A stretch of DNA of 64,000 bases, taken from the NCBI GenBank assembly GCA_013398615.1, contig VZSR01000514.1:4369996-4433995 (forward strand), read 5' to 3'. Below, piece after piece: positions 1 through 12,403 of the stretch. A program made the translations under genes and the position numbers. How positions within the stretch are numbered: position 1 is the first letter of the stretch; every line of letters begins with the position of its first letter. Origin of the DNA: Brachypodius melanocephalos. Its lineage: Eukaryota; Chordata; Aves; Passeriformes; Pycnonotidae. The notes under the pieces were generated by a model. The model saw only the letters and a program-made list of their open reading frames with translations, was not told the DNA's origin and searched no databases.

Positions 1-1060
1 TGAAAACTTGTGTCCTTTATGATGTCATCCACTTCAGAGGGATTTGAGGCTCTTGGATTTCCATTCCCTTGCAACTGACAGCTTGTGAGAACGCCAGCTT
101 ACGTGGGAAATGACAGCCTGCCAATCTGATCCTTTGCTTTACTGGCACAAGCAGCAGGTCCGTTTGCTGGGTCTTGATCTGGCCTACACAGCACAGACTG
201 TCAGATGGGATTTGCAGCTCTGTGTGAGCCTTCAATTGGGAGCAATATTCCCAGTCTTTCTCTGCCATCTGCGTCAGGGAGAGTCAGCCCTGAAGGTCTG
301 GGCACTGCGGGAGAAGGCAGCTGGACCTGCTGGTTCTTCCTCTTGGGGTGCCAGGAATTGTGCTGCTGAGACTCCTTATATCCAGAAGGTGTTTGAGTGG
401 CAGGAATGCTGAGAAGATAAGAGAAGTTTGGAAAGTAGGGAGCAAGGGCCATTGCAGAGGGTAGAGGAGCCTGGGAGGATTAGGAGAGGAGCTGAAGCAG
501 CAAGCCAGCAGCGTGGGAGGTTTGGGAAGCAGGAACTTGAGGTTAATATGGGAACAGCGTGGGGGTATTTTGGTTTGTGTGTGGGGAGGGACCTGGGAAG
601 TAAGGAACAAGACAGACTGCTGTGATGGACTGTGGGGCTGCTGTGGGGGAGAGGAGACTCAAGTCCTGCATAGTGAGGGTAGACAAACAGGAGAGTATTG
701 TATGCACAGGGAGAGGGCAGCTTGTAATGAGCACATGAAAAGAGAGGGAAGGGGATATGAGGTGCAGCTGACAGCACTGATGGCTGTGTGTGTTTTCCCC
801 AGGACTGGATTGCTGCCAGCTGTGTGCCACACACTGGCTGGGGTTTGTGGCAGCTGGTCAGCAGCTGCCCACCACGAGCTGTGTGGCCTCTGGGTGCTGG
901 TGAGCTGCTCTGCTGTGCCCCACAGCTGCAGCTCCATGCCAGCAGTCAGTCTTTTAAAGGAAAGTGAGCTGGAAGAAGAGGAAGAGAACCTTGTAAGAGG
1001 GCTACTGAATAGCCCTGTAAAGAACTGGATTTATTCTCCTGTGTAGAAGTATCTACATAT
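1..1060. other. G-rich, strand-skewed block; no supported gene
   Basis: From about 410 to 770 the plus strand is rich in G and GA runs and poor in C, unlike the AT-rich sequence that follows. An open frame at 513-1046 (+) would encode 177 residues, with many Trp, Cys and Gly in the first half and an acidic stretch near the end. An AATAAA lies about 41 bases after its stop, at 1087-1092. A splice-acceptor-like tract ends at about 801 and a donor-like GTGAGC begins near 900. The frame has no recognised domain and its length is near chance expectation, so I do not call a CDS. It could be part of a non-coding transcript. Confidence 0.4.
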
Positions 1061-4000
1061 TGTGAGTGATGCAGATCTGTGTATGGAATAAAAGCTCAGA
1101 GTGTAAACTTAGAGCTAATTGCCCCATGGGACTTGTAGTTGAGAACTGACCACAAAAGCTCTGATTCATCTGGAGGTAACTTTGCTACCACAGGGGCATG
1201 GTTAGGTTGCTTTTAGGAACTGTCATACATTCCTAGGTTTTGAAAGTTCATAGCATTTTGGCTTGGAAGAGCTATCACTCCTGATCAGTGTTACTTGTGC
1301 AATATGAGTAGTTTGGGGTGAGTCAAAAACAGGAAGAGATCTGAAACAGTGTTACTTATTTATAAAGAGGATTTTGATTATTTTCTGCCTCTTCTGAAGT
1401 TAACAACATCAACATTTTAAGTAGTCACATGGACACCTTTGGACCTCAGTACCTCTTGTTTCTTTGCCCTCCTTTGGAACAAGGGGTGATACAGATGCCT
1501 AATGTTCAAGAAATGAATACTTTAAAAATGCTGCCACATAGTACTGATGAATATTAAATGAAATCCAGCAAGAAAATGAAGAATTCTCTTTTTAAAATAG
1601 AATTCAAGGAGTCCATGGCAAATAGTGAGTTCTACTGATGCCAAAACACTACAGAAACAGATTGTGATTAACTGGCATCAGAGCAATATCAAGGACTATT
1701 ATAGTCTGACTTTGTCATGCCATATTGTACCTCCATCCTGTGAACGTAGACGTTTCCAGCAGTTAACATTTTTGTTTCTAAATGATGATAAGTTTATTTT
1801 TGCTAACTGTAGTGTACATGAACCTTTAAAAAGGTTAACTATGCCACAGTAGCTGTAGGGTTCACACGCATCAATGTGTTTCCTTTGCCAATATAAACAA
1901 CATGTACAATTTACATAAAATGCAAAATATGTGCATCACTGTTCCAAACTTTTCCATCCTTCATTCTACTGACAGACTTTGAGACACATTTTCCTGAAGT
2001 GAGAGAATTTCTGAAGTGTGCACGTAGCGGTGAGAGATGGCATTCACCCATCCTGCTGCATGAAGGAACTTGTTAAACATTCCTTCTACATCATGTTAGT
2101 CACTACTTGAGCAGTGAGACTGCTTTCATGTGGTTTAGCATCCTGTTCCTGGTAATCAGAGTGTTTGGTAATCACAGAGTGTTGTCTTACATCCTACAGC
2201 TGATCCAACACTTAGAGAAACTGGAAATCCTTCTAAAGATGTTTCCTCTGAAAATGAAACTGAAATGTCCCTTACAGAAATTGTCTTGCATGTCATCACA
2301 GCTGTCTACAGATGAAGTCAGATTGTATCCTTGGCCAGCAAATGGCATTTTGCAGAGGCTCCTAACAAAAGAAGAGTATATCAGATGGGTATTTAGAACT
2401 ATTTTTATCAATGTTCCTACTTATATGTCATTTGAAAGAAAAAATACTGGAGCTACTGGTGGATATCTCTTTAAATGCTAAACTTAATAAAAACATATTG
2501 TGGTATCCATCTTAATGAGAAGCCAGGATAACAGCTTGCCAAGGGTGTAGTAAGATATAGGCAATTTAGAGATATAACAAGATTTGGATTCTTGTTCACA
2601 CAGAGATGCCAACACCATGTTTGGGCTCTGGGATAATTTTTACTCATTGTATATTGGCTAAAAATCTATGGGAGGGATTCGATTGGAATTTTTTTTTTTT
2701 AATTTTTCTTTCAGGTTTCATCTTGCACTGCCTAAGTGCAGTGCTATCTATATCTTTTAGTTACAAAGAAGAAAAGTTGTAGTTAATATATTGTGCTTTT
2801 TCATAGGCTGAAATGAGGATTTCCATGAGGATTTTGATTGCTTGTGCTATGCTTCCTATGTCAGAAGGTTTCAGTTCGTCGGTGTAGTTATAGATCTGAA
2901 GTCTTTTCAAAGTTTTAGATCTCCAGGAGCACTTAGCACTTAGATTAGTGTTTTCTTGACTCAGGGACACAGGATGGATTCTGATTAGGTGCCCTGCAAT
3001 TATGGGGATGTTTGTCCTCATCTTGGGCAATCCTATTCACATAATTTGGTGAGAGGGTGCAATATGCTGTTCAATGGAATTCGAGCCTGTACTGTTACCA
3101 GCAGAGAGAGCTTAAACAAAAAAGCAACCAATGTCCATGGGAACAAGGTGACATTTTTGTCCGTGACCGTTATAGTGGGTATGACTTGATACTATTGCGC
3201 TATCTTTTGAATGAGGCAATGTGCCTGTAACTTGAATTATTGAGATGCGTGTGCTTTGCTCTGAGTTTTTAGTTTCATGCACAGCCATGAATGTCCTGAA
3301 CTATTTCAGAAGAGGTGCAGGCAAGACCACATGTGGACAAATATCTGTTCTTCCTGTCTTCAGAAGGAGAATTTGATCTGTACTTTTCACTTGAGTATGA
3401 GAAGTCACAGTGTTTTACAGCATTCATAAGGATGGACAGCTAACCAGCCAAAGTGCAACTGAGAGCTCAGCCTTCTGAGTTTGAAGGCTTGGTGGGTTTT
3501 CAAGTTTGGAGGTTTTTTTAGCGTTGGTTTCAAAATTGCTAAGGGATTTGCCAGTCAGGCATATAAACATGAAAACCTAAATATAGATCCAAATTGCTGA
3601 AAGGAGTACTGATCCATAAATTTTGTCTAGAGACAGATGACTTATGTATCTAACTTTTTTCTCTTTTCTGTCCTTCCTCCCACACTTGATGAAACTATTT
3701 AGATCTGAAATATTGGAAGTCCATGCACCTGAAGCAGCGGTGGGCTTGTTTAAACACCATTTTCCGGTATTAGTTTTATAGATCCAGAGATGACTAATAA
3801 GGAAGTTTCTTCATTCAGTATTCATGGATGACCAATTTTTGCTAGCATGAGGAACAAAGCTGGTATGAGAAGGTCATGTTGCCCAGGGAGCAATTCAAAT
3901 CTCCAGAGTGAGTCATGACATTGGTATCTTAAGATACAGAGAGAAAACATGGTGGAAAACTCAAACAGGGCTATTTTTCTTCTGCCTTTTTCAAGTTTTG

Positions 4001-6340
4001 AGATATTTTCAAGGAGACTTATTTCACTAGCACTCCTCATGTCAGTATTCCTAGATTTAGGGCATTTATTTGAGGTCTCCACCTCCTTTTTATTGTAATA
4101 GAATGAAGACAGTAGCTGCCTGGTAAATCAGAATGGTGACCATAGAAAATACTATTGGCATATATCTAGATGAGTTTTTGTGGTACATTTCTCTTTTTTT
4201 TAGTTACTTTGGTGATTTGAATACACATTGCAACAGTAGAGAAGGTAGAGGAGTTTCCTTTGGCAGGCACAACACAGCACAATTACGATATCAAAAAATG
4301 ATACTGATAATGTTAGTGGTCTAAAGGCAGTAAATGCACCCCTAGATGTGATGTTCCTCAGAAGGTCTGTTCTGTATTGGAGACTCCTCTACAGCAGAGT
4401 TGCTGTGTACATGGACCACAGTTTGCTCCACTCTCCTCCAGAATCACTGCTGAAGTCAGAAAGGCAGGATATTTGCAGTTGGCAAAGCTTTTAGTGGCAT
4501 CTTCAATTAAGTCAGTGGATCTCTCCTAATTCCATTTCCTGCTGCACTGAAAACTCCCTACCAGTAGATGATGATGCTTTTCAAGCCATGAGACCATATT
4601 AAAAGTTTAATCTGGATAATATGTAAAACCAGTAACAGAATCAAAGTTCAATAAAATCTAGGCATGGTTTCAGACTAATGTAAAGCAAGGCAAAATTAGG
4701 CTTTGATATAATTTTAAGGCTAACCTTGAGGGAGACCTTCTCAGGAACTGTGGTGCAAAGTGGTTGAAGTATTAGATCAATTAGATCAGCTACGTTAATA
4801 CCTTTTTTTTTTTTTTTCAGTGAAACCATTTGGGAAATAATCTTCCTTCTCTTTGGGGCATCTATATAGATCTGAGCAAGGAAACATTATTGATTTTGAA
4901 ACTTTAAATCACTGTGGACTAGTCCTGTCATCAGTTGTATTAATAATACAAGTAATTTTAGCACAGAGTGTTTGGTAGATATTGATTCACTTCTTTTTCA
5001 GAACTCATCAAGCTTTCAGACAATATATTTACATTTACATGGTATTAAAGAACTCTCTGTCAAGGCCCAAAGAAGCTTCTACAAATGTGTTGATTTGAGA
5101 AATTGTTGAAAATTTATTTATTGGAGAAATTGTTAAAAGCAAGGAGAAAAATTTTGTTGTAAGTAGATGTCAGTATCCTTAGCACAGAAACAGGAAGAGA
5201 GGAAGGAGAATACAGAATAATAGAAGGAAGGAAACTAGACATAGTTTAACCTACAGGTGAGAGTTAACAATTTGTGTTCTGCTGAAGAAAGAAATGTAAA
5301 ATTGAGTCAATGTTTAGCACATACCCAGTGGACATGCTAAACTAGATAAAATGCATATTCACCTCAAAAGAAACAGAACTGTCTCGTGGAGTTGTTTATT
5401 TTCATTAGACAAATTGACCTCTGTACTTGTCTTCAAAGTTATAAACAATGCAAGCCAGCATGGAGCAGCTTCACTGTGTACACTGTGCTTTTGTGTAAAA
5501 ATGTATTTAACAGTGATTGTACATTTATTTAGATGCTACTTCTGTAATAACATAGCCTATAAGTACAGTTTTAATAATTTTTACTTTACAATTTTCTTGG
5601 TTTTTTTCTATGTTTTTTCATTAAGAAAGACTTTCACTTGAAGCAACTTCAAGTGTGTCTGTAGTTCACTTGGCTGGGGACAAGTCTCTGAGATGCAGCA
5701 AGATGTAGACATCCTCTGGGCAGAATGTGAACAGCCTGTTTGGAAAGCAGCATCATTCACACAGGTAGCATGAGGATCTGGGCACCAGTGCAAGAGCTCT
5801 CCACGTCTAAATTCAACTTCTGTATAAAAACTGGAGGTATGGTGCAGAAATACAACTGTCTTAGGGTTCAAAGGCTGGTTATACTCTTTAGCCATTTAGG
5901 AATCCTGCATTTCTAGTTCCATACAGTTGCTCGAGTGGGCAGGTTTGATCTTCCTTTTGCTTCATGTGAGCCTCTCAAAACAGAGGATATGCAGCCAGCT
6001 CGTGCGTGCCCCCCTATTTAGACTCTGCTTAAGCTTGTGAGGAAAGGTAAGAGAGATGCCTTGTGTTTGTTTGGCGATCCAATGAAGGCAGTTATTTACA
6101 GCTGTCATGGAAGAGCCAGGCTTTGCTAGGTCAGATTTTTCAGGCAGAGGATTTTTAGGGATTACATGGAGAGTAGTGACTTGAAACCTGGATGCCTGAG
6201 GTATTGGTAGGGGTTTTATTCTGCAAGGGATTTGCAATCAAACCCGGGGCAAAATTATTTTCCTCTTGTCCTTGCTCCCCATGTGCAGAGTGGGAACACC
6301 ATGGGTAGAAGCTCATAGGCACAGAAGCTCTGCCGGTTGC
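1061..6340. other. AT-rich non-coding sequence, no gene seen
   Basis: All six frames are broken by frequent stops; the longest frames, such as 2107-2481 (+, 124 codons), resemble no known protein. Apart from one probable MIR remnant at 1440-1560, I see only short homopolymers: T runs near 2690-2700 and 4802-4817. The latter is followed by CAG and looks like a splice acceptor, but no open exon follows it. Confidence 0.6.
1440..1560 (+). repeat. Probable MIR-family SINE remnant (3' half)
   Basis: The order of short blocks follows the MIR 3' half: a CCTCAGTACCTC stretch, a segment near the 'AAATGGGGATAAT' position, then ACTTTAAAAATGCTGCCACATAG and a terminal ATTAAATG. MIR-type SINEs end with a region resembling 'GCTTTGA..TAGTA..CAATAAATG'. 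The copy is highly diverged. The assignment rests on order and spacing of short matches and needs a profile search. Confidence 0.4.
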
Positions 6341-6379
6341 TCAGGCTTCTCTGCTGGAGCACATAATGAAAGGAGTGTG

Positions 6380-6620
6380 CTGGGTCGCTCAGCTAAGTCA
6401 TTTAGTTTACCCATTGTCGCCTAAAATAGCGTCGAGTGAGCGTGACGCATGCTGTGCTCTGCTGAGGCCCACAGAACATATGTTGATGTACGGGCTGGGA
6501 GCCCTCGGTTCCTCTCTCCCGCACGGCCGGCAGACAGCGCCTTCCTCTGTGCGTGCTGGCACTCTGGCCCTCGGCTTCGAGGGTGTGGTGACGTCGGGGC
6601 GATGACGGAGCCAAGGCTTC
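6380..6620. promoter_or_regulatory. Small CpG-rich island with CRE-like sites
   Basis: About 20 CpG dinucleotides fall within roughly 240 bases, while neighbouring kilobases have very few. The cluster contains TGACGCAT (6443-6450), TGACGTCG (6589-6596, one base from the CREB/ATF palindrome) and TGACGG (6603-6608). A MARE/AP-1-type TGACTCAGC lies just downstream at 6737-6745. CpG retention in vertebrate DNA usually marks lack of germline methylation, as at promoters and some enhancers. A donor-like CAG/GTAAAT at 6673-6678 would suit a first exon transcribed on the plus strand. There is no TATA box or recognised coding exon. Promoter is the preferred reading; a CpG-rich enhancer or decaying GC-rich insert is possible. 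Confidence 0.45.
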
Positions 6621-6675
6621 TGAAGCACACGTCTTCAGAGAGCTGCTGCTCACAGGAGAAATTAATATACATCAG
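6449..6675 (+). other. Speculative first exon ending at a splice donor
   Basis: The plus strand stays open from an ATG at 6449 to the donor-like CAG/GTAAAT at 6675/6676, through the CpG cluster. The 75 or so encoded residues match no family I know, so a non-coding first exon or 5' UTR is as likely as a coding one. The call rests only on CpG enrichment together with a good donor consensus. Confidence 0.15.
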
Positions 6676-6700
6676 GTAAATCTGTAAATGAAACCTTGGG

Positions 6701-8097
6701 ACACTTCCTCAGCCGTGACTAATGCTGTGCGCACTGTGACTCAGCTGGTGAAGCATTTATCAGGAGAGCTCCCAGAGCACTCAGCTATAAGCCTGTAAAT
6801 AAAAATGTCTTGTTTTCTTATAGCAAACAGAATCATTGAACCTAATTTCATCGCCTGTCCCTTACCCCTTCAAAAATAAGCCGCCCAAATGTTTATAGCC
6901 ATGCAAGAGAGGAAACATCATTGATAGTAAACACACTGCCTTAAATTCACCTGTGTTTGGCTCCTGATTTCCAAGTTCAAAATCTTAAAGCTCTGGAAAA
7001 CGATTGACTCCAAATTATTTTGTGAAAACGTGCTTTTGGTCTGCTTTGTAGTGTATGAACTGCATGGTGATGAAACCAGATGTAATTCATGATGTTTATA
7101 TTATTGGTCACCCGTGTATGTTCGCTGAGGTTAGTTAGAAGAGACTCTTAAACTCACAGGTTTTTTTAATGGACTTGGAAACAGAACTTAAAATAAATAT
7201 ATTATTCATAGTTTGGATACCCCACAAAAAAACCTTGCAAAATTCTAAGCTGAATCCAAACTTGACATCTGATTTATCTGATTTAAACAGGAACCAAAGC
7301 ATGCAGGTCCTATCACAAATGCTTGCAAAGCTGTTAGGCTTATTATACTTTCCCATATTTCATTGTGGTTTTGTTGACTTTTTGGCTAAGTCTACCCTTC
7401 AAACCAAAAGTGCAAATTTTCTTTATCATTTTAGCTCAGTTGTAGCATTTACTGCAAATTATTATTTAAGCCTGCACCTTGCACTTTGGGTTTGTTTTGT
7501 TGTTTATAAACTGCACCCGCCCCAAGATCTTGGTGCACAAAATGTAGCAACCTCTGCTCCAGATAAATGTACTGGGAGTACTGCTGATTGTAATAAGGAT
7601 GCTTTTTTTTACAGCTCTAAAAACCCTAAAGTGTGGCATTGTCACTCTCATGTCAACTGATACTGCCAAACAGGTTTTCTGTATTACTTTGTGTTCTGCT
7701 AGATTCCAGCATTATTTTTCTATGCTCATTTTTTCATGACAAATTTTTCTTCTTGAATACAATCAATGTCTTCAGAAGTTGAGAATTTTCAATATTTTAG
7801 ATATATGTTTTGTTTGCTATTAAATGGCTGGCTTTGAAGAGTCTGTTTAAAAGAACCTTTAAACCAGATATGTCCCAAATAACCCATTTTCTTGCTGTTT
7901 GAAATCAGGAATGGCAAACACCAGCTGAGTACAAAGGTTGTGTTTGACCTTTGAGCGCTGCTATAAAAACAGCATTTCACATGGTCTGTATTTTTCCTGG
8001 GTTTTTTTAGTTATGGGTAGTGTGAGTGGATAGAAACAGCTTCATTTTATATGGTGATAAAATTGCTTGCTGTGAAAATGTAATTGCTTGAAAATAT
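6701..8097. other. Non-coding; includes a possibly conserved stretch
   Basis: No gene is seen. From 6830 to 7060 the sequence is complex, free of simple repeats and rich in AT-type factor sites, which is the look of a conserved non-coding element. The frame at 7169-7660 (+, 163 codons) is rich in Leu, Phe and Lys, as expected from translated AT-rich DNA, and shows no known domain. Confidence 0.5.
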
Positions 8098-8123
8098 CTC
8101 AGTTGTGCTTCTCAGTTGTGCTT
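8098..8123. repeat. 13-bp tandem duplication
   Basis: The unit CTCAGTTGTGCTT occurs twice head to tail without mismatch (8098-8110 and 8111-8123), followed by a further CTCA. This is typical of a recent slippage duplication. Confidence 0.85.
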
Positions 8124-11100
8124 CTCACTTTTGTTGGAGACACTGAATCAAGCTATTGGGTAGGGTGTGATTAGTTGATCCTGGAAAACAAAACATCTCA
8201 GAGTGTCTGTTCATTATTTAGACGATTTGTCCTTAGGTTATCTGGATTATTCCGTTTGGAAGATGCAGTAGGTAAAATTTTACAGTAGGAGCTTTTTGCT
8301 AAATGTGAAACAGATGGGACAATCCCAGCCTGCATCTGAGTAAAGAGGAATTTGTATGTAAATACTGCATCAGTTTTGACAGACCACCTTACAGGCAACA
8401 AATAGTTCTGAAGCTAAAGCACTGGTAGATTGAGTTATACCAAGGCTTTATGTAATCCCTAGGTATAAAACACCTCTCTGTGTTTCCTTATAACATCTTG
8501 CCTGAAATCAGCCTAGTTCTGTCTAGCAAAATGACTTCATTTCTTAGCTGACATGGTGCAGACTTGTTCTTGCTGTAGATTTGTCTCATCAGGTAAGTAC
8601 CCACATGGTACTTGGCATGAGAATGTCCTTGCAAATTAGAAATACACCTGCAAATACATTTTAGAGATGCTGAAATATCTCACTGCATGAAGCTGACATG
8701 TATTCAATCAATTTAGCGTGTTTCAAAGCCAAAAAAATGCAGTTGCAGGCTCTTTCTTCTTTTCATGGTGTTTCTGCCAAGGAACCCAGCTGAGTGAGTT
8801 TTGGAAGATGGCACTGTGACACCTCAGGGTCCTATCTGCAGTGTGCCAGTCACACAGACACCTTCCTTGTCAGTTCTTCCTCCCCACCCCTCAACAGTAG
8901 TTGCAGTGTTCACAGCTCCCCACTTTTCAGCTATGGTTCATTACAGGACAGGTAAGCTGGCAGCTTTAGCTCACAGTAAAATTCCTTTGGGTGGTGAAAA
9001 GTCAGGGGATACTTGAAAATTACCAGTTTTATTACCATGAGAGGAATCAAATGCCCTGTTTTTTCACTTTAGAGCATCATGTCATTCTTGCTCTTTGCTT
9101 TTTGAATAGTGTGTCATACACCAGTGGCACCTGCCAAATACCAAGCAGGCATTTGAGTTGTGTCATCATTCTCTAGGGAATAAATGGAAGCGGCTTGGGT
9201 GAGAGCATACAAGGCAGTCTTCATACAGCAGCCTGTCTCTTTGCAAAGCAGCTGTGAATTTAATGGGAATATAAATGAGAAGTGGTTGATAATTAGGCTG
9301 CTGGATGTTTTAGCATTATTATTGTTAATTTCTAAAAATCAACTAGATAATCTGGAGAGTTCTGTTGAGAAGCATATGTTTTCGCTTTTTAATATCCTAA
9401 TCAGGGTTTCAGCTGGGTGACATGGTAAGTTACAGCTCCTGGTAGGAAGTGGGTATTAGAAGGGACTTAAGGGTTTCTCAGAGATGAAACGAAGAAGACT
9501 GTGATGTGCAAGATTAATTTTCCCTTTGCTCCCTCCACCCCTGAATCCAATCATGCAATCCTTACATGATTTATTACTGATGTGATTTATATACTTTTTA
9601 TAGTGGCTGTGAGAGTAGGTATGAAAATTGATTTCTGTGGTGATCCAGTCTTACTTGTGCTTGGGGACAGGCATGATTCTACTTCCAGCCGTCCTCATTT
9701 ACCCAGGCCACTGCTGTCTTTACCCAACTGCTCTCTAGACTGCAGAACAGCATTCCAGATCATGCTTTACTTCCCATAACCTCCATCCTAATCCCTTGGC
9801 CTTTTCTACAGCATTCACAGTTAAATGCTAACAATGAGTTGCCTGGGAAAGCAGTTGTGTCTTACAGCTGAATGCTGTGCCAGGTCAGCAAGTTTGTGCG
9901 TGGCTGCCTGCACCTCCTTCCTGTGCCAACACAACAGGCATTCTCTTTTCCTAGACTATGAAACAAGTGCACTTGCCACTCTGGGGGGTTGATTAGGAAA
10001 GGGAAATGGCAGTTTGCTGCAGCAAAATTGAGGTTGTTTAAGGGTAACAGGGAAAGATTCTTTCTGCCCTTTGCAGCATGCCTGGGGCAAGCAGTATCTC
10101 ATTACTCTTGGTTTACAAGAGAAAACTACAGCTTGTTTTGCTGTTTGGGATGCAGCAATAGCACCTTGAAATGCTAGATCAGGGACACTGCTTCTACAGC
10201 ATTGCATGAGATGAAAATGTGTGAAAATGGAGATTAATTTTTTGAGATATGTCCTGCCTCAGCTGAGAATATGGTTCATGTGCACAGGCATCTCTATAAT
10301 GATAGATCTGACTTGGCATGTGAATTTGGCACTGAGTGACAGCTCTATACCAAGTACTGCCCAGATGGTGAGCTCTTGTAAAGCTTTGCTCCTTTTCCTC
10401 TCAAACCTAGTTATTAAGATCTTTTGTATCCTCACATGATCAGGCATGAGAGCAATGGCTGACTGACAGCAAGGTGAGGGGCAGGAGTGAGATGGCTCCA
10501 CAAATGGAGGAAAAAGAGGCTGATTCTTACTGTCTTTTCATGTGTGGGCCAGTACTTTCTGTCAAAAGGAGGATCCTGGTGTAGTTGATCATGATTTGTT
10601 GTGGCTGAAGCAGAGACACTGGCACGAAGAGAGGCATCATCATGAGTGGGAGAGAGGGAGAGAGAGTGGTGCAGTGGCTGAGTAGATCATGGTGAAAAGT
10701 GGGAGGAAAGAGAAGCTAGGAGAGTCATTAATGGAGTAATAGAGAGGTTAAGAGAAGAATGAAGGGACACCAAGACAAAAAATGTGAGAAATCTATCTAA
10801 AGCTCATTCTGTCAGCAGCCTGCTATGGTAGGGTAGTAGCAGCACATTCATTTGGAGCTGAATATTGCCTCGGTCATTGTTTTCATAATCCTCTTTCTTC
10901 TCTAATACTGCAAATTATGCAAATGTGCCAGGTGCATGCTGGGTGCAGAATGCTGCTCAGAATCCCTCATGAGCATGCAAGGCTAATAGGCAGCTTCTGT
11001 CCAAAGCACAGCTCTTCCGTGTGACTCACAGTACTGGCTGGTATTGGAAAATCCAGCAGTCTGTTTTGTTTCTCCAATATGCCACCTGGTAGCTAAGGTC

Positions 11101-12353
11101 ATGTAATGAGTTCTTGGCACTCTGGAACTGATATGGAAATGTTCACAAGTGAGTAACTAATCACCTTCCAGATCTCATGCTACCTGCTTTGATGTGGTGG
11201 GGAAGAGTGCAGTGCTAGTGTAAGGATGCTGATCCAGGAGGAGAACACCTTAGTTCTGTCATGGATTCTCTGCAGCAAGTCATGAGAACTTGTTCAAGTT
11301 GTTCTACAGTGGGATCATCCTTTATTATGGTGGTTTCCTTTCCATCGATGGTTAATTAATATCCGTAAGAGCACAACGAAACCCCAACACCTCAGATGTT
11401 GCTTGCTGGTGGCATGACAGATGCTGCTTCTGTTGTGGTAATCAGCACAATTACCTACCGCGTAAGGGTGGTGCTAGCTCACTAAAATTAGAAAGAACTG
11501 ATGGCTCAGCCCAAAGTACACACATTGCTATTGTGTGACTTGCTTGTTTTTGACTTTTAGCTAAGTTGTCCCATCAGAGTGAGGATAATGCATAGCAGAT
11601 GAAGAGCGTTGATTTTAGTGAACTCTCCAAGCAGGTGATTCATGTGTTGTTCTATTTGCATTTTTCTCAGTTTAATGTATTGTAAAATATCAGCTGCTAA
11701 CCCAAAACATATGCCAGAGAAAGAAACATAATAGTGCAATGGTACAGAAATCTTCCTTTTGGATCGTTTCGAAATGTTTGCTTACAGACAGGAATTCCTG
11801 CTGCCTGGGTTTAAACAGTTGTCTTTTCCACTACCTCCAAACTCATTCACTCTCACTTGTGATGAGAGCCATTTAGCATTCAGGTCCTCAATTTTTCTGT
11901 TTCTCTATTCTCAGTGAGTAACTCCAGAGTTTCTTTGGTTAATTAAAGTTTACTGCAGGAGGAGCAGGAGTGGGTTGAGAGCACCGATGAAGAGATGACT
12001 AACAAAGTAATCGGCATGTGATTAAAGTGTGGGCTGACAGGCACAGATTAGCCCTCCCTGGACTCTGCTTTTATCTTAGCTCCATGTTTGAAATAATTCT
12101 GTGTAATAATATATAGAATTTCTATCCCGTCAACCTTATCACATTAGAGCAAACTAGACAAAATGACTCAATTTCAAACGACTCTGATTCAGCTCAGGCT
12201 GCAGCCACGCATTGCAAATGGGGGGTTAGGTGACTGACTCCTCTTTTGTTTCTTTAAAATTCTTTCCCTGCATGAAGTATAGGGGGGAGAGAGTTGGTCA
12301 GAGTGGAAAGTTGAGGTGGCATTATAAAGCCTCATGAGATGCATTGGTGACAG
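8124..12353. other. Unique non-coding sequence, no gene seen
   Basis: Only short open frames are present and none resembles a known protein. The plus strand is purine-rich at about 10630-10790, including a GAGAGA run. A CTCF-like motif lies at 11079-11092. Nothing else stands out. Confidence 0.55.
11079..11092 (-). promoter_or_regulatory. CTCF-like motif candidate
   Basis: Read on the minus strand the site is CTACCAGGTGGCAT, which fits 12 of 14 positions of the CTCF core CCASYAGRKGGCRS. CTCF marks insulators and loop anchors, and motif direction matters for loop formation. Matches this good also occur by chance in tens of kilobases. Confidence 0.25.
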
Positions 12354-12403
12354 TCATGTCACAAAACACTTTGTGAAAATCATGTCATGGAACACTTTGT
12401 GAA
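12354..12403. repeat. Imperfect 26-bp tandem duplication
   Basis: Two 24-base copies, beginning TCATGTCA and ending AACACTTTGTGAA, start at 12354 and 12380 and differ by three bases or so in the middle. Each copy contains the partial palindrome CACTTTGTG. It looks like a local duplication with some later drift. Confidence 0.8.

Noticed and set aside
513..1046. 177-codon plus-strand frame as a protein gene
   Set aside because: The G-rich composition lowers stop frequency, the residues are dominated by Trp, Cys and Gly from G-runs, and no domain is recognised.
4802..4820. Poly-T followed by CAG as a splice acceptor
   Set aside because: No open exon, donor or coding similarity follows it; it is a plain homopolymer.
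10917..10924. Perfect POU octamer ATGCAAAT (also at 30282, 46709 and 59205)
   Set aside because: Four copies are not far above the roughly two expected by chance in both strands of 64 kb, given AT-rich composition.
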